Source: Boesenbergia rotunda
Taxonomy: Eukaryota > Streptophyta > Magnoliopsida > Zingiberales > Zingiberaceae
Direction of reading: 5' to 3'
Assembly: GCA_024364735.1 (NCBI GenBank)
Contig: JAGFNQ010001620.1
Span: 73,797 to 137,796 of the forward strand
Length of the DNA stretch: 64,000 nt
This document shows, piece after piece, positions 45,448 to 55,805 of the stretch (its first letter is position 1; each line of letters starts with the position of its first letter). The notes below the pieces were generated by a model. It did not search any database. It was not told the origin of the DNA and was given only the letters and a program-made list of their open reading frames with translations. The translations under genes were made by a program, and so were the position numbers.

Positions 45448-46368
45448 TTAGTGTTCTGACCCATCCTGTGAATCTTCCTCTTCCTCCTGATGAGATTGGG
45501 GTGGCGGAGGTCGCTGGTGTTGTTGCAACTGCCGGCCACCATCGGCGCCGGCGGTCAACCTCCCAGCCACCATCTGCTGATAAAATTGGCTCATGGCATG
45601 GGGATTCAAAACCCCAATTTGGGCATCTTGCGAGAGACCAAGCTCCAGATCGGGTAGCTGCTGTCCATGGCCTCCAAGCGTCGATGCGAAACTCATTGCT
45701 CCCACGTTGGGGATGGGCAATTCCAGCCCATGCAGCCCCATCCTGTGCATAAAGTCGCCGGCGGAACCATCTCCAGCGCCTGCGGACCCAAGGTTCGAGC
45801 TTGATGGGGCAGCCGCCATCGAATGCAAGACTCCGGAACTGAATCCACCGCCTGGCGGCGGCCAGAAGCCAGGGTATGACCTAGGGAGGCCTGCAGGCCC
45901 AATCATGGCCCAGTTAGCCCGCGCTACGGAGGCGCTTCCGTGATCCATCTCGTCAAACTTTGTTTGGAGCCCGGCAAGGGCAGTGGAGCCAGCGGCGGCG
46001 GCGGCTGTGGCGAGAGCCGACGCCGGGATGGTTCCGGAGCCTGTGGCGGCGATGATTGACGGCTCCGCTTGCTGGAGGAGCCATTGGATGGTCTCCCCGT
46101 CAGACTTGTGCCCCAATTCCCGTGTAAGCTGGAACACCCTGGCGGCGCACAGGGCGGGCATCCTGATCCTTCTCCCCCGACCGTCGACTTTGGTGTGGCG
46201 GTCCTTGTTGGAGCACCTCCTGGGCGCAAGATGCGGCCTTTGCTCCCCCGCCGCCGCCGCGCCCGTGGAAGGCGAAAGGTCGCTGCTTTGTGACGCTGGC
46301 GACACCGTGACGCCTTCCCCCTTATCCCGGTGAAGATCGGCGACGTCTTGCGGCACCTTCGAATCCAT
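45448..46368 (-). CDS. Class I TCP transcription factor (TCP9/TCP19-like)
   Basis: A single exon encodes 306 residues, starting at MDSKVPQDVADLHRD. The TCP domain (basic helix-loop-helix type, DNA binding and dimerisation) spans about 54-112 and begins NKDRHTKVDGRGRRIRMPAL. The one-gap basic region and the cysteine at TCP position 20 (MPALC, residue 74) are marks of class I (PCF) proteins. Ala-rich and Gly-rich linkers follow, then PDLELGLSQDAQIGVLNP, which contains an LxLxL motif, and MSQFYQQM, seen in the TCP9/19 branch. Class I TCPs bind GTGGGNCC-like sites in the nucleus and promote growth and cell-cycle genes. An upstream in-frame ATG at 46515 exists, but the extra 49 residues look like a leader read-through. 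The C-terminus is acidic (EEEEDSQDGSEH). Confidence 0.93.
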   Translation of the reverse strand: MDSKVPQDVADLHRDKGEGVTVSPASQSSDLSPSTGAAAAGEQRPHLAPRRCSNKDRHTKVDGRGRRIRMPALCAARVFQLTRELGHKSDGETIQWLLQQAEPSIIAATGSGTIPASALATAAAAAGSTALAGLQTKFDEMDHGSASVARANWAMIGPAGLPRSYPGFWPPPGGGFSSGVLHSMAAAPSSSNLGSAGAGDGSAGDFMHRMGLHGLELPIPNVGAMSFASTLGGHGQQLPDLELGLSQDAQIGVLNPHAMSQFYQQMVAGRLTAGADGGRQLQQHQRPPPPQSHQEEEEDSQDGSEH

Positions 46369-47575
46369 CAAAGTGCCTCCAACACAGAGAGAGATGGGCA
46401 GAGAAAAGGCAAGATTTTGGGATCTGTGCCAGGAGAGGAACGCAAAGGCTGAAGAAGGGGGAGAAGAACAAGCGACCTTCCCTGCCTCTCCAATGATTCC
46501 CCTTAAATTCACCACCGCAGGTCCAAATTGAGCGAAGCGGACAACTTATTAGATTGCCCAAATCTAATCCCACATGAGATTCCTGTCCTCGACTTTGGAT
46601 TTTCCACTGTCATTGACTTTTTGTTAGAGGTGCAAACACTTGGTCTCTGGTCCGACATACAAACACTGTTCCATTCAAGCCCAGTCTGAGTAAACAATGA
46701 CAGTGACTCGAATGGAGCTCCAAAAATTCCTCTGCTCGGAGATTCCTTTCCTTTCTGGTTGTTCTTGCTGCTACTGCACACTGGTTCCCTCTCTTCGCCT
46801 TTTTCGCCCTGTCTGTGACATGATTGCTCAGGACAGGGCAAGTTGCAGTGCCTTTGCTCCGGGGCCGGGCACTTCACTACCCTCGGCAATGGCGGACACA
46901 GAATGGGCCACTCAGAGGTTGCTTAGTCACCACTCTGAAAGCACGAGGAAGAAACAGGAATCGCATGAAATTCAAACAGAAGAGAATTATTGATCCTCTT
47001 TCACAGAAGAAGACGATGAGTGCATTGTTCAGGATAAAAAGTTGTCAAAATTAAATCATTTTTTTGGATGAAAAGTCTTGTGGGAAACTTTTGAAGTGAC
47101 ACTCATCGTCAAGGACTTGATCGTGGGTCTTGATCGAAGCGATAATGGTGAAATATGTATTCAGTTTCGGAAGAAGTAATAATAAAAAGGGCACTCTTTC
47201 TTTTATTGGAAATCAAAGGGACCTCTGTTTTTTAGTTTTGTTTAAGTAAAAGGATGCTTGATAATTGATATTTTGATGTGAGATTTTAGCCGTGATATAT
47301 ATACTTTTAATCCACTTGTATGTATAAATTTGCTAATTGGATTTACTAATTTGATAATTGATATTTTGATGTGATATTTTACTAATTGGATTTATTTTGA
47401 ATTATGGATTAAAATTCTCTTATATTGGTTTCATTCTACCTAAAGTTCGAATTTGGTTTGGTAAGAGATTAAGTTGAGTTACGACTCGAGTCGATCCAAA
47501 CCAGATTTAGCTTGAGGCTTGGGTTAATTTGCACTTAAATGCCCATCGTATTACGGTTCATGTTTAATTTGTATG
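46369..47575. other. TCP promoter and intergenic sequence
   Basis: This holds the upstream region of the TCP gene on the minus strand. No RNA or protein gene is convincing. GC-rich sequence gives way to AT-rich sequence at about 47050. A short repeat, TTGATAATTGATATTTTGATGTGA, occurs twice (about 47268 and 47351) in imperfect form. Confidence 0.5.
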
Positions 47576-47640
47576 TTATCCTCACAGATTGGACAGATGG
47601 TTAACGTATAAGGCGTTGTCACCATAAGGTCTAGGGTCAA
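47576..47640 (+). repeat. 5' part of a SINE-like repeat, split by element D
   Basis: TGGTTAACGTATAAGG resembles a Pol III A box and GGTCTAGGGTCAA the start of a B box. The sequence continues at 54439 after removal of element D and one copy of GTCAA, giving GGGTCAAATC. Together they resemble the tRNA-related head of a SINE. Confidence 0.55.
47636..47640 (+). repeat. Left target-site duplication of element D (GTCAA)
   Basis: GTCAA is present here and at 54439-54443, directly outside the LTR ends TGTAG and CTAACA. Confidence 0.85.
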
Positions 47641-47818
47641 TGTAGAAATTGAGAAAAAAGAAATAGTCATCTTTTTATTAAACCAAAAGTAATTTAGAAA
47701 GAAAGAATACATAGTCTTATATACACGAGTTAAGAAACCTTAAACCCTAAACTAAAATGAAAAAGACTAAAATCCTTAAAAATTATAAATAAATAATTAT
47801 AATATACACAATCTAACA
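47641..47818 (-). repeat. 3' LTR of copia element D
   Basis: This is a short LTR of 178 bp, TGTAGAAATTG..ATCTAACA in window sense, repeated at 54275-54438. Next to it, TCTCCCCTCAAA is, on the minus strand, TTTGAGGGGAGA, the polypurine tract. Short LTRs fit the Ale/Retrofit-type copia elements. Confidence 0.88.
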
Positions 47819-49250
47819 TCTCCCCTCAAACTCATGATGCTACCGCTAGAAGCATTAAGAGTCTGTCAAACAAAAAACGAAAGCGTGAAGCGGAATGAGC
47901 CTTGATAAACATATCAGCTATATGTAGCAAGAAAGGAACAAAAGGTAGTGTGATAGTGTCAAACTGTAAATGATGACTAGTGAAATGACAATCAATCTCA
48001 ATATGATTCGTTCTCTCATGAAAACTGTATTGCGGGCAATCTGAATGACACTCTGATTATCACAATGAAGAGTGGTAGGTTGCCGAAGAAAAATTCTCAT
48101 ATCTGCAAGCAATCAATGTAACCAAACAATCTCACAAGTGGTAGTAGTCATGACACGATACTCAGCTTCTGTGGAAGATCTGGAAATAATATCTTGCTTC
48201 TTACTCTTCCAAGAGATAAGTGAGTCTTCAAGAAAAACACAAAAGCCGGTAGTAGACTTACGATTCGTACAGTCACCTACCCAATCAACATCAGAGTATG
48301 CACATAACTCTAACGAGGAAGTAGAAGGGAATAAGAGATTCTGAAACTGAGTTCCCCGAAGATACCGAAAAATACGAAGAACAGAAGCCCAATGAACTAT
48401 GATAGGCGCAGAGACAAACTGACTAACCGCATGCATATCATACGCAATATCAGGACGAGTCCCAGTGAGATAAACCAAGCTTTCCACAACTATATGATAG
48501 AGGCTAGGATCTGGCAAAGGAGAACCATCTGATAGAGAGTACCGAGCATTGGTCTCAAGGGAGTATCAACTATCCTGTTGTCAGTGAGACACGCATACTC
48601 AAATAGATCAGCTATATATTTTGATTGAGACAAGAGATAACCTTTTGGAAAAGAGGCGATCTCGATCCCAAAAAAATAATGTAGTAAACCCAAGATTTTC
48701 ATAGCAAAGCAGCGAGCTAATTCAAACTTCAAAGACTCAATTTCATCAAAGTCATCATGAGTAATTATCATGTCATCCACATATAAAGATAAAAATATAC
48801 AACCTGCATGTGTACACTTAACAAATAAAGTCGAATCATAATCATTGGGACGAAAGCCAAGAGAGATAATCATGGTGGAGAACTTCACAAACCAAGCACG
48901 AGGTGCTTGTTTCAGTCCATAGAGAGCTTTGCGAAGCCTACAAACTTCACCAGATTGGTGAGCAACTCCAAGAGGAGGTATCATATACACTTCTACTTGA
49001 AGATCACCATTTAAGAAGGCATTCTTGGCATCCATTTAAGATATTTTCCATCGACGAACAGAGACAACAACAATTAAGATACGAACGATAATCATTTTAG
49101 CAATAGGGGTAAAAGTTTCCTCATAATCTATGTTATACTCCTGAGAGTAACCTTTAACAACAAGGCGAGCTTTATATTATTCAACAGAACCATCAGATTT
49201 AGTTTTGATCTTATAGACCCAACGACAACCAATGACGCATTATCCTGGTG
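47819..49250 (-). pseudogene. Element D reverse transcriptase / RNase H (broken)
   Basis: Three minus-strand frames form one decayed RT-RNase H. 48490-49035 carries MDAKNAFLNGDL, GLKQAPRAW and the catalytic LYVDDMIIT. 48113-48517 has TRPDIAYDMHAV, DVDWVGDCTNRKSTTG and SSTEAEYR. 47918-48112 has the RNase H end TLHCDNQSVIQIA. Frameshifts near 48500 and 48110, and a stop near 49036 (the codon before MDAKNAF), show it is dead. The RT start and Pol linker continue to 49250-49677. Confidence 0.88.
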
Positions 49251-50767
49251 GCAGAGGTACTAGATCCCAAGTATGTGTATGATGTAGTGCAGTTAATTCC
49301 TCGTCCATAGCATTCTGCCAAAGTGGGTTATCAACAACTTCTCTATACGATAAAGGCTCAGAAAGATGATGAATAGAGATGACAAAAGAAGCAAAAGAAC
49401 TAAAATAAACAAAATTACATAGTTTAGTAGACTTATGAGGACGTGAAGACCGACGAGCGGGATTATCCACTATCTCGCCAGGTGATGGAACAGTCGTGGG
49501 AGGGGGAGGGGGAGGAGATGACATCTCGAGAGCACCAGATTCAGCGGAGCTATCACGAGGAGTTGTGAGAGAGTCTTCATTGGTGTCGATACTGAAGGGA
49601 TCAATGCGAATAAGATTTGCATGTGTCATGTGATAGAGGAGGTATGAAGAAGAAAGAAATATGTTCAAGAAACACAATATGATGAGACATATAATTTTTT
49701 ACTGACTGAATCGAAACAACGATACCCCTTTTGACCAACATCATAACCAAGAAAGACACATAAAGCATACTTAGATGACAACTTATCATGCTCGACGTGT
49801 GGTCGTAGAACAAAATAGGTACAACCAAAACTACGTAAAGATGAATAATCAAGAGCACGACCATATAGTTTTTAAAAAGGAGACAAACTTGAATTATGAG
49901 AAGTTAAAATCCTATTAATTACATAAGCAGCATTAAGAGCTTCTTCTCCCCAAAAGACACTAGGAACATCTGCAGACAATAAGAATGAGTGGGATGTCTC
50001 AACAAGATGTCTATGTTTTCTCTTCGTAACCCTATTCTGTTCAGGTATTTCTCGATACGATGTTTGATGTATAGTACCTTCTGATGCAAGTAAACGAGAA
50101 AAAGTATTGGAAGTATACTCACCCCCTAAATTATAAAAAAACACTTGATAACAGCTAAATGTTGATTTTTGACAAGAGCTTTAAAGTCATTAAAGATGGT
50201 AAGATAATAGATCTATGTTTCATAAGATAAACCTAAACATAACGAGTGCAATCATGAATAAAGAAAACATAGTTTCTTGATTCCCCTTTTGTAGCAATAG
50301 GAGAAGGCCCTAATACATCAGAATGTACAAGATCAAAAGGATTAGGAGAAAAAGATAAACTTTTATTAAAAGATAACACAGAGAATTTTACCAGTTTACA
50401 ATCAATACAATCAGAAATATCATGACTTTTTAAATGTCCTAATACTCCAGATAAAACTAAAAATTGTAAACGGGACGCTGAAACATGACCTAGACGAGTA
50501 TGTTATAAATAGAAATCAGAAAAAGAATGACTCAATCTAAAAGATGATAGATAGACACCAGAAACTGCAACACCTGGTACTTGGAGCTGATCCAAGACAT
50601 AGAATCCCCCTTTCCTATGGTCTATCCCAATCATCTTCTGAGATCGCGGGTCCTGTACATAACAATTTAATGAAGAGAAAAAAATTACATATCCAGGCTC
50701 ACACAATTGACTAACAGATACAAAATTAAGTGTAAGACTAGGAATATAATAGAAATTGGAAAGACAC
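49240..50767 (-). pseudogene. Element D integrase and pre-integrase remnants
   Basis: Frames 49240-49677, 49601-49864 and 49872-50144 hold parts of the integrase core and tail (FFYNLGGEYTS, HLVETSHSFLLSADVP, AYVINRI). 50503-50760 encodes the GAG-pre-integrase segment (IPSLTLNF, SVSQLCEPGY, GIDHRKGGFYVLDQLQ). Multiple stops and shifts interrupt them. The segment ends abruptly at 50767, where a solo LTR is inserted, and resumes at 53456. Confidence 0.8.
50763..50767 (+). repeat. Left target-site duplication of the solo LTR (GACAC)
   Basis: GACAC occurs here and at 53451-53455, exactly at the borders of the inserted sequence. Confidence 0.9.
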
Positions 50768-53450
50768 TGTCACGCCCCCAGAGGCACATGCTTCCTCGAA
50801 AATCGGGCAGCATCTCCCCTGTACGGCGGACAATATAGGGCAAATATACATCATATCTCCACCAAAATAGCTCAGCCACATGCGGCTGGCATCACAACAA
50901 TAGGAAATAAACACAACCACGCAGTTTATATTGAAACAAAGTAAATGGATGGCTTAGCCATCTTAAACATAAAAGAATGTCTGCATACTAATAATAACGA
51001 CAAAATCCAAACCGATACTCGACAAGGAAACTAACTGCGGAAATAAAACAGACACTAAAACAAACCAAAATAAATCGACACTGGGACTGAGGGACTGGCA
51101 ATTGGATCATCTCCTGGCTCCAAGCAAAGCATCTACCTGCTACCTGAAACAACAAAAAGGGAAGTAGGGGTGGTGAGTCCGGGCGGACTCTGCGGGTATA
51201 TGAGTAGACAAATAAGCATGGCATAATAAGGATAAATAGAGTAGAGAACTCAACAGTGTACAGTCCATAAGAGTTATAGAATTTAGCTAATCATGCATAA
51301 CATATATTAATCGACATGGTATAAAGTCCGAATAACGACTAAGCAGGTATAAAACAACTCAATAACACTAATATCAAAATATACATGCATGTCAAACATG
51401 TGCAACAATCATAGCTCATATAAGTGCATCAAACACAAGCAAATGCATAAAAGAAATACGTATGCACATGATGCAATGACATATGCCACCCCTGACGCCA
51501 GTCAAGCCGTCAACACATCCCATCTGTGTGACCGAGTGGGTAGGGCTGTGACAACTGTACCACTCCAACAAAAACAATAATAATACCACATAAGGCGTGG
51601 TTGAGTGGACAGGATGCTGGGGAGCCTACACTCCAAATCCCGGTACATTGGGGGAGCTACTACAGCTACAATATATCCCTCGAAAAACAACGATGAGGGT
51701 GAGCCACCAACAACTCATCCCTCTAAAAACAACGGTGAGGGTGTCACTGTCTGGCATGACAGGACAAACACTCGCACTCTAACCACTACCATGACAACAT
51801 GTGGTTGAGTAAATCGAGCAACAATATGACTAACGACGGCTTAACCAAATGTAAGCCAACAGTCGTTAGTATGCAAAGTGCAAGTATGATGCATGATATA
51901 CGATGCACGAACAACCGGAGAAACAACGATGCAATACAAATCCAACAAGTAAAACATGCATCGATATAACCAACCAGAGCCCGAAATCCAACGATTATGC
52001 ACCTACACTACTAGGTAGAGTATTTCTAATGCCAAATAAACCCATCTGTGTTTAATGGACTTCTAGGTACTCGCGTACAAGCGGTACTTTATAGAACAGA
52101 AAACCAATCAAGGACTGTACAGATACGAATTTAGGATTACTCAAAGATCAACGAAGAATAAGTCTCAACGGCGATGTTTTAAATAACGACAAAGAACAAG
52201 GTCAAGCAACCTATCAGACATAATCTAGCCATGCTTTAAGGTAAACGAAACTACTCGAGTACAAAGGAGAAATACCCACCTTTTATTGAAGAACGTATAC
52301 GAACAGAACCTCCCGCGATCACTGAACAAATCTGAATCAAGGTCCTGTATTAAAGGATAATGTTTAAGCTATCGCAACAAAGAAATACAAACTAAAGACC
52401 AAGTTATATTAGGATTAACCAAACTATCAAAATTTAGGTTTAATCCTACGAAGCCAACCCAAACCCAGATAATGATCAACCACTCAAGATTCAATATAGA
52501 CTTCATCTAAACACAACCAGCCAAATCCAAGCTACCTCACAGTAGAATGATCTCAAACTACGGCTATGTTAAACTCAAACCAGAGACCTACCATTCAAAC
52601 CCTAAACTCACGGTGGAACAAATTAGTAATGTCATAAGATAGCAAACCCAAAACCAAGCATAAGTTTTCACTGAATCAAAGCCACATAGCACCTAAGCTT
52701 GTGCTATCAGCATCGAATTGAAACTCAACAATATTCCCACAGCAAGGTATAAACTTCTCCCAACCAAACCGAAGTACTAGCCAACCAAAATAAAACAAAT
52801 AGCACAAACACCTTATCATCCCCACCACCACAGCTCATCCCCAAAACAACATTAACACTCTGATCCACTGATTGGAACATATGAAGATTAAATCTTGAAA
52901 TTCACAACACCCAAAACTACTCACAATTAAGCTTAAACAATCAACCCTTACCTGAGATGATCGCCAATCACACAGAGTGTGAGAAGGAAGTATTCGGTGA
53001 TTCGCGTGGAAGAGAAGAATCACCGGCCTTGGACTTGATCAGGGCTAAAGGAGAACTTACGGCGTCGGTTGGCTCACGCGAGGGCGGCGACGCGATAAGG
53101 GCAACAGGCGCTCGTCTTCTCGCTCGGTCGAAGAAAACAATGAGAAAAAGGAGGAGGAGGAGAAGAACAGAGGCTCGGCGGCGGCGTCGCTGGTCGCGGC
53201 GAGTACGGGCTGCGGCGACAGGGTCGGCGGCGTTGAGCAAAAACCGCAGGGACCAGAGTCGGGGAAGAAGAAAACGACACGGGGAGAGGTTTCGGAAGGA
53301 GTTAGGGCACGGGCTAATGGAATATAGGGGTTTTATAAAACTGTTTTTGGCCTTTTGCAATTTAACCCTCTAGGTCCGGAAGTTTTACAACTAAGCCCTT
53401 ATATTTTCGAATTTTTCCATTTAACCCCCCCTAAAATTCGGTATTTAACA
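50768..53450 (-). repeat. Solo LTR, probably Ty3/gypsy, inside element D
   Basis: The 2683-bp insertion starts TGTCACGCCCCCAG and ends GTATTTAACA, with TG/CA ends, inverted TGT/ACA and a 5-bp target duplication. It contains no primer site, gag or pol and no second LTR copy, so it is a solo LTR left by LTR-LTR recombination. GACGCCC/GGGCGTGACA-type termini and the large size recall chromovirus (Tekay/Del) LTRs, which suggests but does not prove the superfamily. The GC-rich segment near 53040-53290 carries a 138-codon frame that is not supported as a gene. A 47-bp-spaced duplication with AAAACAACG(A/G)TGAGGGTG lies near 51680-51740. Confidence 0.82.
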
Positions 53451-54274
53451 GACACAAACAAGTTGTAACAATAGAACCGATATCTACTAATGACATTGAG
53501 GTGTCATTAGCCGTTATAATTGATAAAGGTGAATTAGGAGACAAAGAGATAAAAGAAGACAAGTTAGGTAACATATGATGAGAAACTCTAGAATCTAAGA
53601 TCCACAAGGAAGAAAATATACCTGATGTACTTGAGGATGACAAACTTATATGAGAAGAAGCAGACATGGCAGATGACTGCGAAGCAAGGAATTGTTGAAA
53701 CTCGATTATCAGATTTACATGAAACATTTTGATGCAGCACTGGTGGTTGTTGAGGTCGTAGTTGCTAATACTGTTGTTGGGGTGGTCGTTTACCTTTGTT
53801 CAATAATAATGGACACTGAGATTTCTAGTGTCCTTTATTTTTACAATAAGCACATTCATCATTAGAAACTTTCGAAGTCGATTTATTTTGATTATGAGGT
53901 GAAGGCCGCTGTGGTGCTATAAAAACTAATGGCGTAGATGGTGCAGTAGTTCTTTTATCAACCTAAGACTTAAGGTGAATCTCCTCTGCAAGCAATTCAT
54001 GTACCACTGAATCTACGGAAGGGAGAGGATTACGATGCAAAATTATTCCATGTAATCCTTCAAAATCATCATGAATAGTCATCAAGAATTGGACCAGACG
54101 TTGTTCTTCTCTATGAGTAATATAAGCTAGAAATACTCGTAATTCTGAGGTTCTATGAGTGTCAACTGATCCATAGTTTTGACATGGCAGAATAAAAATC
54201 TTGGATACTCATATCTTACTGTCGAAGTGCACGAATATCAGCTTCTAACTGATATTGTTTGGCAAAGTTAAACT
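53451..54274 (-). pseudogene. Element D Gag and protease remnant
   Basis: On the minus strand a truncated Gag (FAKQYQLEADIRALRQ, then HTRHREEQRLVQFL-like UBN2 sequence) is followed by the zinc knuckle CAYCKNKGH, then a stop, then KSQCP (53800-53870). The protease follows (WILDSRVSHHMLPN, 53431-53727). The active-site Gly of DSG is Arg. The first half of Gag, the leader and the primer binding site are missing, so the remnant abuts the 5' LTR directly; a deletion removed them. Confidence 0.82.
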
Positions 54275-54438
54275 GCGTGAAGTAGTCGTCTTTTTATTAA
54301 ACCAAAAGTAATTTAGAAAGAAAGAATATATAACCTTATATAGATGGGTTAAGAAACCCTAAACCCTAAATTAAAAAGAAAAAGACTAAAATACCATAAA
54401 AGCTATAAATAAATAATTATAATATATATAATCTAACA
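54275..54438 (-). repeat. 5' LTR of element D (inner end truncated)
   Basis: It matches 47655-47818 and ends ATCTAACA before GTCAA (54439-54443). The first 14 or so bases present in the 3' LTR (TGTAGAAATTGAG) are missing, consistent with the deletion that also took the primer site and the front of gag. Confidence 0.85.
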
Positions 54439-54595
54439 GTCAAATCTTGGCTTAGCAAGTGACTGGCCTCTCTTATGCGCTAGTCATTGTCCGGGTTAGT
54501 AGCCCCCGTGATTTCTTTCTTTCGTGTTGTTCCTGGGGCATGTTGGTGGGGGTGTTGGGATGAGCGAATCGCCTTTTGCTATCATGTTTAATTCG
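54439..54595 (+). repeat. 3' part of the SINE-like repeat interrupted by element D
   Basis: It continues from 47640 through CTAGTCATTGTCCGGGTTAGTAG..GTGATTTCTTTC..GGGATGAGCGAATCGCCTTTT. The same order of words is found at 43230-43340 and at 54880-54965, which establishes it as a repeat family. Confidence 0.55.
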
Positions 54596-54970
54596 TATAT
54601 TAGTTTCCACTAGATAGATTGATGGTTAGCACATGAGCAATGGCGAAGCTAGCCCAGGTAATTTATCTAGATTGATCCAGGTTGTGGGCTACGAGTGACG
54701 CCGACGTTGTTACCCTGGGCTAGCCGCCAACGTCGATGTTGTCATTTTAAGTTAAGCTTCTTTGCTTTGTCCTATGGGAATTTTTTTTTCACTGCCATTG
54801 GCCCGGGCTACAGCCCGGGTAGCCAAGTACGTGGCTCTGCCACTGTGCATGTGACGTTGCCATCATAAGACCTGAGAGTCAAATCCTAATGAAGCCAGAT
54901 GACTTCCTCCGTGTTGGCCTTGGGATGAGTTGGTGGGGTACTAGGGGTGAGCAAATCATCTTTTACCACT
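54596..54970 (+). repeat. Second SINE-like copy, split by a MITE
   Basis: The segment from TTTAATTCGTATATTAG through GATGGTTAGCACATGA resumes after the MITE with GTGACGTTGCCATCATAAGACCTGAGAGTCAAATCC and ends GAGCAAATCATCTTTTACCAC. It aligns with the neighbouring copy (CATGTTTAATT..GGTTAACG..GTTGTCACCATAAGG). A-box-like GATGGTTAGCACATG and B-box-like GAGTCAAATCC are present. Confidence 0.55.
54646..54850. mobile_element. hAT-like MITE nested in a SINE-like copy
   Basis: About 200 bp with imperfect terminal inverted repeats: CAATGGCGAAGCTAGCCC at the left and, reading inward from the right, CAGTGGCAGAGCCACG. The flanks GCACATGA and GCATGTGA look like a decayed 8-bp target duplication, the size expected for hAT elements. 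CAGTGGCGGAGC-type termini are typical of plant hAT MITEs. There is no coding capacity. Confidence 0.5.
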
Positions 54971-55805
54971 ATTATTAATTCGTATATTGTAGTGGAATAG
55001 ACTACGTAAGATTGATTACTTTTCAATTACATGAATTAGTAATGCATTCATAGTATAGTTTTCTTAATCTTCTATTAGATGCATATTCTCATGCAATTCG
55101 ATACAGTATATTAAATCTTAAATCATAACGTATCAAAAAATTAAATATAAAAAATTTCATATTGATACGGTACCAAAATTTCAATATACCGAATTTTCAG
55201 TGTGATATAAATTTCACACCATTTATATTAAAATTTCGATATTTATATAGTAATGAAATACTAAATCTCATATTAATATCAAAAAATTTGATATGATATA
55301 ATACTATATCAAAATTTTGGTATAGCAATACGATATATTTTAGTACGATATGTATGACATACCTAAAATTTGATATTTTTCCCTCGCCCCTTTGTATTCT
55401 TTAGCTTACTTTTTTTTTCTCTATTGATAATTGCATCACACAACAAAACCCCATGTAAAAAAACCATAATGAAGATTAATTTCCATCATTGTAATCCTCA
55501 AGAGATGATGTGGGTATCTTTTTACTACGGAGTTTGAAAATTGTTTGATACCATAATATGATACAAAACGGTCTTTACCACCACACTAGTCCTTCCCATA
55601 AAATAACAAGGCTACCCTTAAAACCCTTAAATATATTGTTTGATAGGTTTTGATTTTTTTTATCATTGATATCAATTTTAAATTTAAACCCTGAATCGTT
55701 TGAGTAAATTTTAACACATTGAACAATATTCATATTGTAGCAACTATGATATTATAGTTGGTTACTACACATACTTAACATATTCAAAAATATTCACGTT
55801 ATAAC
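54971..55805. other. AT-rich intergenic sequence with GATACGGTACC-type words
   Basis: No gene is seen. Between 55130 and 55380, words such as GATACGGTACCAAAATTTC, its inverted form and AATATACCGAATTTT recur, giving a quasi-palindromic AT-rich tract that may be an old MITE. Confidence 0.4.

Noticed and set aside
45468..46333. Plus-strand frames opposite the TCP gene (94, 116 and 116 codons)
   Set aside because: They are antisense shadows of GC-rich TCP coding sequence with no domain.
46509..46993. Frames of 98-126 codons upstream of the TCP gene
   Set aside because: They overlap on both strands in the promoter region with no recognisable domain and no splice partners.
52957..53373. 138-codon Arg-rich frame (and 130-codon antisense) in the solo LTR
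   Set aside because: The region is GC-rich LTR sequence, open on both strands, without known motifs.
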